From positions 1 to 18,303 of the forward strand of contig JABMRG010000130.1 in NCBI GenBank assembly GCA_013202935.1: a DNA stretch of 18,303 nucleotides, written 5' to 3'. Positions 16,101 to 18,303 of the stretch are shown piece by piece. Source of the DNA: Candidatus Omnitrophota bacterium. Lineage in GTDB: Bacteria; Omnitrophota; Gorgyraeia; JABMRG01. The first letter of the stretch is position 1. The number at the start of each line of letters is the position of its first letter. A program made the position numbers and the translations under genes. The notes beneath the pieces are model-generated. The model was given only the letters and a program-made list of their open reading frames with translations, had not been told where the DNA came from and made no database searches.

Positions 16101-18043
16101 TAGCGGCTGCTGATAAGGGAAATAAGATGGCAAGGTTGGCCCTTGAGATATATAAAGCGCGTATCCTGCACTATATATATGCCTATGATGGAAAACTTGG
16201 AGATGGAGGTGCTGATGCTATTGTATTTACTGCAGGCGTTGGAGCGCCAACAATAAAGAATCCGAAGACCGGAAGAGTAAATATACTCCATAACAAGGTT
16301 TGTGATAGCCTTATAGGGCGTCTTCGCCGCAATTTTGGCAACAGGGCCAAAAAACCCCCGCATATATTCAGGATTCCCACTGATGAAGAGTATGTTATTG
16401 CAAGTGAGACAATGAGGGTAGCTCAAGAAGAAGGAGTGCTCAAGATTGCAGCCTCCTCAGCTGGGCAATTTAAGATAGAGGAAGAGGAAGTTGTTTTACC
16501 AAGTAACCCGTATAGAAATGGTAAGATTACCTTTGCAGCAGTCGATGCTATAAGAGGCCTTATTGAACCAAAGAATATAGAAAGGCCTGATATGGTAACT
16601 GCTGAAATTGAGCAGGCTATAAGGGGCTTAGCTCAAGGACTGGTAGACATAGCAAAGGCATACGCAGAGCAGCACTCCCGAGTCCCGACAATGGCAGTCT
16701 TATCTTATAATACCTTAAATCCAGAAAAACCTGGGCAACGGAATAATGTTAATATCTATATTGTAGATCGAGCAATAGAGATGGCAAGAGAGCTATCTAC
16801 GGAGATAGACTTCTATGGTGCAGGAAGTGTGCAGGCTGACACAGCCCTTGTTAGGGACATAGCTATCAAAAAAGCAGGCGGAGCACAACATGTAAGGGGA
16901 GAGCCCGATATCTTTGTATTTCCCTCATTTCATTCATATGATATAGCATTGGGAATGCTAAATGGTATAAGTCAGTTTGAGAAGTCCGCAGTAGAAAGAA
17001 GTGGCCTTGATCATACTACGGCAGGCTATTACCCGAGAGATCCTGTGTTAGGTGAGTTATGGAAAGAAGCGAGTAATAAGCCTTGGCAGGAGTTGCCTAT
17101 AATAGTACTACCAGAAGGCAATAATGACGATATTAGAAAAGCCGGCAAAATTGCACATATGCAGGGGCTTGCACGTATTACATTCCTTTCAGATGATGCT
17201 TCTGTGGATAGCGATCTATTGCAAGAACATTTGAAGAGGGGTGAGATGCCACCTACCATAAAAGGTAGATTAAGAGCCCTATTGGCAGGTGGAGCAGTAG
17301 ATGGTATGGTAGCTGGCATAGATAATCCTACATCCCATATTATCAGAGATGCCGCAGCAATAAAAGCTAAAAGGATATTGAGATATGGCGGTGACCGTAC
17401 AAAAGGTGTGAGTGGCGTATACGACTACTTTATTATGCGATTTCCGTACAAGGATTTTGCTGGTGACAGCCCTGCTATGTTTGTTAATACAGCATCACTG
17501 CCAATGCCTAATGTAGGTGAAGTGGTAGAGATGGCTTCTATGGCAGCAAGTGATTTTGAAGCTATTACTAAAGCAGCGCCTAGAGTCGCATTGCTGTGTG
17601 GTACAGGAGAAACACAGGAGAAGGCAATGGAGGCGTTAGCTACTATGATGGAGACTAATCCCGGTATTGATATAAGGGCATGCGATTTTCAAACCGCTTT
17701 AAAGGATGGATGTAATATCTTTGTATTCCCGGATCTTGTAACCGGAAATGTCTGCTATAAGCTTGCAGAGAGGGTTCTCGGCGCAGAGGCATGGGGGCCG
17801 TTTATCATGGCGCAGGCAGATAAGCCTTTAGAGATAAGTGACCTTTCACGTGGTGTGAGCTGGGAGGATATCCTGAATACCATTGTGATTCTTTCAGCCA
17901 GAATATCCGGGCGTACCGTAACCAGAGCATCCTCAGCAGGTACTATGAAGTGGTCCTCAGCTGGCATTGAACCTGCTGAAGCCAGAGCCAGATCCATAGG
18001 CATAAGTGCAGAGACTGCTCAGCTTATCAACTCCGCTGCTTAG
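10004..18043 (+). CDS. giant exported multi-enzyme polyprotein with ASSAG linkers (PfkB kinase, NagB, AckA, Pta modules)
   Basis: A single uninterrupted 2679-residue frame (roughly 295 kDa). The start is GTG, with GGAGGAG 6 nt upstream. A signal peptide spans residues 1-25, predicted cut after SWA, followed by DTLRP (31-35) and a SESAG (39-43). ASSAG occurs at residues 180, 968, 1097, 1331, 1692, 2150 and 2642, with WSSAG at 2650-2654. Segments between them: 46-179 unknown; 185-about 610 PfkB sugar kinase; about 611-967 unknown; 973-1096 unknown with a basic patch (999-1010); 1102-1330 unknown; 1336-1691 NagB; 1697-2149 AckA; 2155-2641 Pta with an extra half copy; 2647-2679 tail. These activities suit amino-sugar and acetate metabolism, but the signal peptide conflicts with cytosolic ATP/CoA chemistry. 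Cleavage at the linkers is possible but unproven. Confidence 0.9.
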   Translation: MYKLSLPKIISVILCLSLIYQPSWAGQPPADTLRPVAHSESAGAGELEALLQGEKGLTIGQIFEARAAAYREALGRFCKIEKPSKQALAELIRFRDHVIAASSRRELTTDDIDSLNEDALIYVLATGHIVTVSYFLERRIDTKRQGRSLQRAEVFELLYNDKGQLFVLEASKDPSLPDRASSAGKLTRPEEIEKRSEWLSDESRRDLRANTTGKPIGTAFLGLVCADKIHTTKVLPKWLEKFRGSLALVGNIVRSIDPDGSKVSSYLSQLPTSIQRMFSNLKALMSGGPANSSARVCAQLSRPNNGGKTKVTLVSAVGRDGRPFLKAHNKLGIDTSGVSVIKEEDTAYTLIFEESDGTRTFVHMPMEALTFDKIKQHPEYFENKAVIELGGLELTGLMKDLPAILTWLKRINPEAKIIFDTVVDQPRQWKKFREIYGDSYLNVILDGIDLFAPSEEALQIMADYYFPDDEERANEEAKKYTPEQVRDFLIEQGARAVVLKWGKSGAYVKTTKDSMFGVESEFRVPIFKGFTSVGATGTGDAFCAGLVYAVAHGWGLQKTVLFASAVGGMCVQYDGGTIGDEMLVDALYYMERIKAQMAAEAILNAQTEKAAKSLVARLRRNGDMRFSGLVEIEIFNLLRMRAFPHMPALEPWEVDDSIIGQNVFDSFWLTLEDSGIGREWIERFAQQDVASVYRPKKLRDAKGAFPLRRLFSVYASIEPEKPAEPAIRPYSRATLKALLTKIRRDHVSNINHARLVASLVDLSTKDLAKDILIEVRPFWPSPIMMETIRQACNLMASDAMPYIPAIPLNQIGLTNARGGFEIARSGVMGKFLRVGQFSADIAADENTDSGHKINIAVNLPRQFSPRREHATTRTIVCTGGSAILCADNLNVARRPARHNPKSVPAELRASFKKSKKAAGLRSHPDNRIIHVVPGVEVKIPASARYMLFAGDDGFSALELTRADTAVAASSAGQITTKDVAAKYIAWQKAQSGKTAPPVRKRGRSSRHKAKGQESHANRLHVELMTTAAQFVRTREFRDLPVVTNREQVDGNTFIVAGLSVPGHGYRVMRGPLDERSDSDLKAYQYRLMGKAKDLLKASSAGQQAIAKAVVDAFVNAIRRGTPSAELEYLLKGISNVNLLRRAWRKLVSIYTRDRYVLINRTESTDRRLAKLHPDLSDVERLIGERVRKLQSEPEAKAGIEAVPFGGFAPFIIDTRPLSENGKLLAELDEVVKMIQSGDDIARRIVKGSFEYITPTPWATAVGEAWTVLIRYRGQLRPVLMLFDLGRLKKIGVLVNEPFSYRHHLGEMGSRNPARPYFKQYIEQTEKNIARASSAGGVEQLLAGIEENPALAFSNANRMKLTAVRDYDAMSRLVAYKVLIDYRKAIAEKDYYVLGLPTGSTPIGLYGILVRFAESGLMDFKKIITFNMDEYEGLDPEYVGNMTPENPGNPDISYKAFMYHHLFKPLFDRGLILQEDINRNVNIFESNPQDAGRMCAEYERRMDTVGGVDTFIGGIGPDGHIAFNEPDGFVIREGRNAAVSSGTTPECESRRVFLTQETVDANVDFFEFYGRDPKNGRRLVKQEGGRLIFVEQGTRGAREITHEEALSKVPRSAFSIGIMTYKRARHQIVMANGENKASPVAKGMEDKPDNNLALSLFHVCPNCELIITTDAASQLTNPPVIKEVAPLEPLIRASSAGTVSLPVLVLNSGSSSVKYQVIDMSTEEVLIKDVVENIGEDGGVADHNIAIANILQRLKEEGIEPVAVGHRVVHGGEIFSASKLVDDEGRVEGGIEEYQKLAPLHNQHNLAGIRACKELLPGIPQVVVFDTAFHQTIPEAEFRYAIPEELYEKHKIRRYGFHGTSHFFVALKAIAKLIKLGIPRHKTKVITCHLGNGASIAAVKGGKSIATSMGLTPLEGLVMGTRTGDIDPAAVLYIMKMCNITPEELHKMIEKIGLYDESGLSQRARELFSAAIHARRPDRKEAAEAALNKFLLEAFNDFTRLVINNIYAQLNTLLNKKSGMLGVSGVSNDVRVLIAAADKGNKMARLALEIYKARILHYIYAYDGKLGDGGADAIVFTAGVGAPTIKNPKTGRVNILHNKVCDSLIGRLRRNFGNRAKKPPHIFRIPTDEEYVIASETMRVAQEEGVLKIAASSAGQFKIEEEEVVLPSNPYRNGKITFAAVDAIRGLIEPKNIERPDMVTAEIEQAIRGLAQGLVDIAKAYAEQHSRVPTMAVLSYNTLNPEKPGQRNNVNIYIVDRAIEMARELSTEIDFYGAGSVQADTALVRDIAIKKAGGAQHVRGEPDIFVFPSFHSYDIALGMLNGISQFEKSAVERSGLDHTTAGYYPRDPVLGELWKEASNKPWQELPIIVLPEGNNDDIRKAGKIAHMQGLARITFLSDDASVDSDLLQEHLKRGEMPPTIKGRLRALLAGGAVDGMVAGIDNPTSHIIRDAAAIKAKRILRYGGDRTKGVSGVYDYFIMRFPYKDFAGDSPAMFVNTASLPMPNVGEVVEMASMAASDFEAITKAAPRVALLCGTGETQEKAMEALATMMETNPGIDIRACDFQTALKDGCNIFVFPDLVTGNVCYKLAERVLGAEAWGPFIMAQADKPLEISDLSRGVSWEDILNTIVILSARISGRTVTRASSAGTMKWSSAGIEPAEARARSIGISAETAQLINSAA
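10556..11833 (+). other. module: PfkB-family carbohydrate kinase (residues 185-610)
   Basis: The ribokinase/PfkB fold is shown by FLGLVCADKI (start strand), SGGPANSSARV (286-291 core, usually GG.AN.A), VSAVGRDGRPFLKAHNKLGIDTSGV, the lid-type DGTRTFVHMP, and the catalytic GATGTGDAFCAGL with D540 as general base (codon 11621-11623; the usual form is GAGDAF). An insertion of about 40 residues precedes SGGPAN. The substrate cannot be read from sequence; next to NagB, fructose-6-phosphate or a related sugar is an attractive guess. Confidence 0.8.
11834..12904 (+). other. module: unrecognised segment (residues ~611-967)
   Basis: About 357 residues after the kinase with no linker in between. The first part is helical and rich in charged residues (to about residue 790); the rest is more strand-like (IVCTGGSAILCADNLNVA, HVVPGVEVKIPASARYMLF). 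I recognise no family. Confidence 0.5.
12920..13291 (+). other. module: short unrecognised segment with basic patch (residues 973-1096)
   Basis: A 124-residue segment bounded by ASSAG on both sides. It contains a strongly basic stretch at residues 999-1010 (RKRG..SSRHKAK) followed by a mixed helix/strand region. No family recognised. Confidence 0.5.
13307..13993 (+). other. module: unrecognised segment (residues 1102-1330)
   Basis: A 229-residue segment bounded by ASSAG on both sides. It has a helical N-terminal half, then a strand-rich half with PFGGFAPFIIDTRPL, VGEAWTVLIRYRG and PVLMLFDLGRLKKIGVL. It looks like a folded domain rather than a spacer. No family recognised. Confidence 0.5.
14009..15076 (+). 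other. nagB: module: glucosamine-6-phosphate deaminase (residues 1336-1691)
   Basis: Complete NagB fold: VLGLPTGSTPIGLYG (phosphate loop), FNMDEYEGLD with D1428 (equivalent to the E. coli general base D72), and GGIGPDGHIAFNEP with D1517, H1519 and E1524 (E. coli D141, H143, E148). All catalytic residues are kept. Relative to E. coli there are inserts after the NMDEY block and of about 45 residues before SAFSIGIMTYKRA. The reaction is GlcN6P to fructose-6-phosphate plus ammonia. The module fills exactly the space between two ASSAG linkers. Confidence 0.92.
15092..16450 (+). other. ackA: module: acetate kinase homologue lacking the Mg-binding Glu (residues 1697-2149)
   Basis: A near-complete AckA: VLVLNSGSSSVKY, VGHRVVHGGE, LAPLHN, VVFDTAFHQTIP, RRYGFHGTSH, CHLGNGASIAAVKGGKS, TPLEGLVMGTRTGDIDPA, SGMLGVSGVSNDVR and IPTDEEYVIA. 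Two departures from the family: VFTAGVGAP replaces the usual VFTAGIGEN, so the Mg-ligand Glu (E384 in Methanosarcina) is A2081; and about 60 extra residues (1950-2015) precede KKSGMLGVSG. The family reaction is acetate plus ATP to acetyl phosphate. Activity of this copy is uncertain. Confidence 0.92.
16466..17926 (+). other. pta: module: phosphate acetyltransferase with an extra N-terminal half copy (residues 2155-2641)
   Basis: Residues from about 2364 to 2641 give a PTA_PTB enzyme: IIVLPEGNNDDIRKAG, AVDGMVAGIDNPTSHIIRDA, IFVFPDLVTGNVCYKLAERVLGAE (2572 on), and DLSRGVSWED with S2615, R2616 and D2622, matching Methanosarcina Pta S309, R310 and D316. Residues about 2160-2340 repeat only the second domain (PTMAVLSYNT, GSVQADTALVRDIAIKKAGG, DIFVFPSFHSYDIALGML) without the SRG block. 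The reaction is acetyl-P plus CoA to acetyl-CoA. Confidence 0.88.
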
Positions 18044-18051
18044 CATATATA

Positions 18052-18159
18052 CTGGGGACAACATTAGCATGGGGACAGTTTACAATAGCTTAATACATAC
18101 ACTGGGGACACTTCACATTGATTTAATACATGGTAAAGTAAGTGAAGTGTCCCCATGCT
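18052..18159. repeat. REP-like stem-loop elements (copy 2, plus half copy)
   Basis: A half element at 18066-18099 matches 1280-1313 with one mismatch (left arm and half the loop). It is followed by a complete element: GGGGACACTTCAC (18104-18116), a 25-nt loop, and GTGAAGTGTCCCC (18142-18154). A further fragment TGGGGACA lies at 18053-18060. The full element ends with CCCCATGCT like copy 1 and is trailed by ATTTTTT (18161-18167), so it may also serve as the terminator of the giant gene. Confidence 0.8.
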
Positions 18160-18184
18160 TATTTTTTACTGCGTGAAAAACATA

Positions 18185-18212
18185 TTGACAATGCGCTAAA
18201 AATCATTATAAT
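18185..18212 (+). promoter_or_regulatory. consensus sigma70 promoter upstream of the riboswitch
   Basis: TTGACA at 18185-18190, a 16-nt spacer, and TATAAT at 18207-18212. The predicted start near 18219 is just ahead of the cobalamin riboswitch core, so it drives a gene beyond the right edge. Confidence 0.8.
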
Positions 18213-18229
18213 ATACCGTAACAATTTAG

Positions 18230-18303
18230 TATGCAGGTGGTAACACCTTAAAAGGGAAATCCGTGTGATTCGGATACGGTCCCGCCGCTGTAAGTGGAAC
18301 GAA
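18230..18303 (+). promoter_or_regulatory. cobalamin riboswitch, 3' end outside window
   Basis: The conserved core of the B12 riboswitch is visible: GCAGGTGG, hairpin AGGTG/CACCT (18235-18248), AAAAGGGAAA, stem ATCCG/CGGAT (18259-18275), then ACGGTCCCGCCGCTGTAAGTGG. The distal B12 box and expression platform lie outside the window. It probably controls a corrinoid uptake or B12-independent isozyme gene downstream. Confidence 0.9.

Larger units (their letters stand above)
10541..17962 (+). repeat. ASSAG inter-domain linker repeats (7 exact, 1 variant)
   Basis: Exact ASSAG codons lie at 10541-10555, 12905-12919, 13292-13306, 13994-14008, 15077-15091, 16451-16465 and 17927-17941; WSSAG lies at 17951-17965. 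The preceding residue is R or K in five of seven, A in the other two. The following residue is Q three times and otherwise K, G or T. Codons differ between copies (for example GCC-TCA-TCA-GCA-GGA against GCA-TCC-TCA-GCT-GGA), so this is a protein-level motif rather than a recent DNA repeat. Four copies sit exactly at edges of recognisable enzymes. Confidence 0.92.

Noticed and set aside
10004..18043. Fusion produced by assembly or sequencing error
   Set aside because: The frame is continuous for 8 kb with consistent linkers at domain edges and uniform base composition; random joins would not produce this. Long-read confirmation would still be decisive.
1264..18159. Composite transposon bounded by the two repeat clusters
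   Set aside because: No transposase or target duplication is visible, and the enclosed genes are housekeeping in type; the repeats look like dispersed REP-like units.
18052..18159. CRISPR array
   Set aside because: Only a few irregular, palindromic copies with no regular unique spacers.

Overview
The window reads as a chromosomal stretch from an uncultured Gram-negative, AT-rich bacterium. I infer Omnitrophota (former OP3/Omnitrophica) or a relative. The reasons are a secreted giant multi-enzyme polyprotein with ASSAG linkers, an LpxL-type acyltransferase implying an outer membrane, and consensus sigma70 promoters. The phylum call rests on remembered resemblance and was not searched. All genes lie on the + strand.

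Layout. (1) 1-1242: the 3' part of a TPR protein ending in an HEXXH (gluzincin-type) peptidase domain. (2) 1243-1440: REP-like stem-loop DNA, then a sigma70 promoter. (3) 1441-7083: a tightly packed, often overlapping run of eight genes: lipoyl-domain protein, AlaC-type aminotransferase, UgtP/MurG-like glycosyltransferase, LpxL-like acyltransferase, family 2 glycosyltransferase, Pcm repair methyltransferase, a small membrane protein (COG2426 type) and a YacP/Rae1-type NYN nuclease. Three of these (glycolipid glycosyltransferase, acyltransferase, GT2) point to envelope glycolipid synthesis. (4) 7204-9869: btuF-btuC-btuD, a corrinoid-type ABC importer. (5) 9888-18043: a strong promoter, an intrinsic terminator placed between that promoter and the start codon, then one 2679-codon reading frame. 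(6) 18044-18303: a second set of the same stem-loop elements, another consensus promoter, and the 5' part of a cobalamin riboswitch that runs off the right edge.

The centrepiece is the 2679-aa protein. It has an N-terminal signal peptide and seven exact ASSAG pentapeptides, plus a WSSAG near the C terminus. These cut it into segments whose edges coincide with whole enzymes: glucosamine-6-phosphate deaminase (NagB), acetate kinase (AckA) and phosphate acetyltransferase (Pta). A PfkB-type sugar kinase and at least four unrecognised segments lie upstream. Together these activities match the lower part of amino-sugar breakdown: GlcN6P to F6P, possible phosphorylation of the sugar phosphate, and acetate to acetyl-P to acetyl-CoA. 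Three features are odd. The enzymes need cytoplasmic substrates yet carry an export signal. The AckA segment has lost a normally essential Mg-binding Glu and carries what looks like an internal duplication. The Pta segment carries an extra half copy. The ASSAG sites resemble the protein's own predicted signal-peptidase site, so processing into separate enzymes is a testable possibility.
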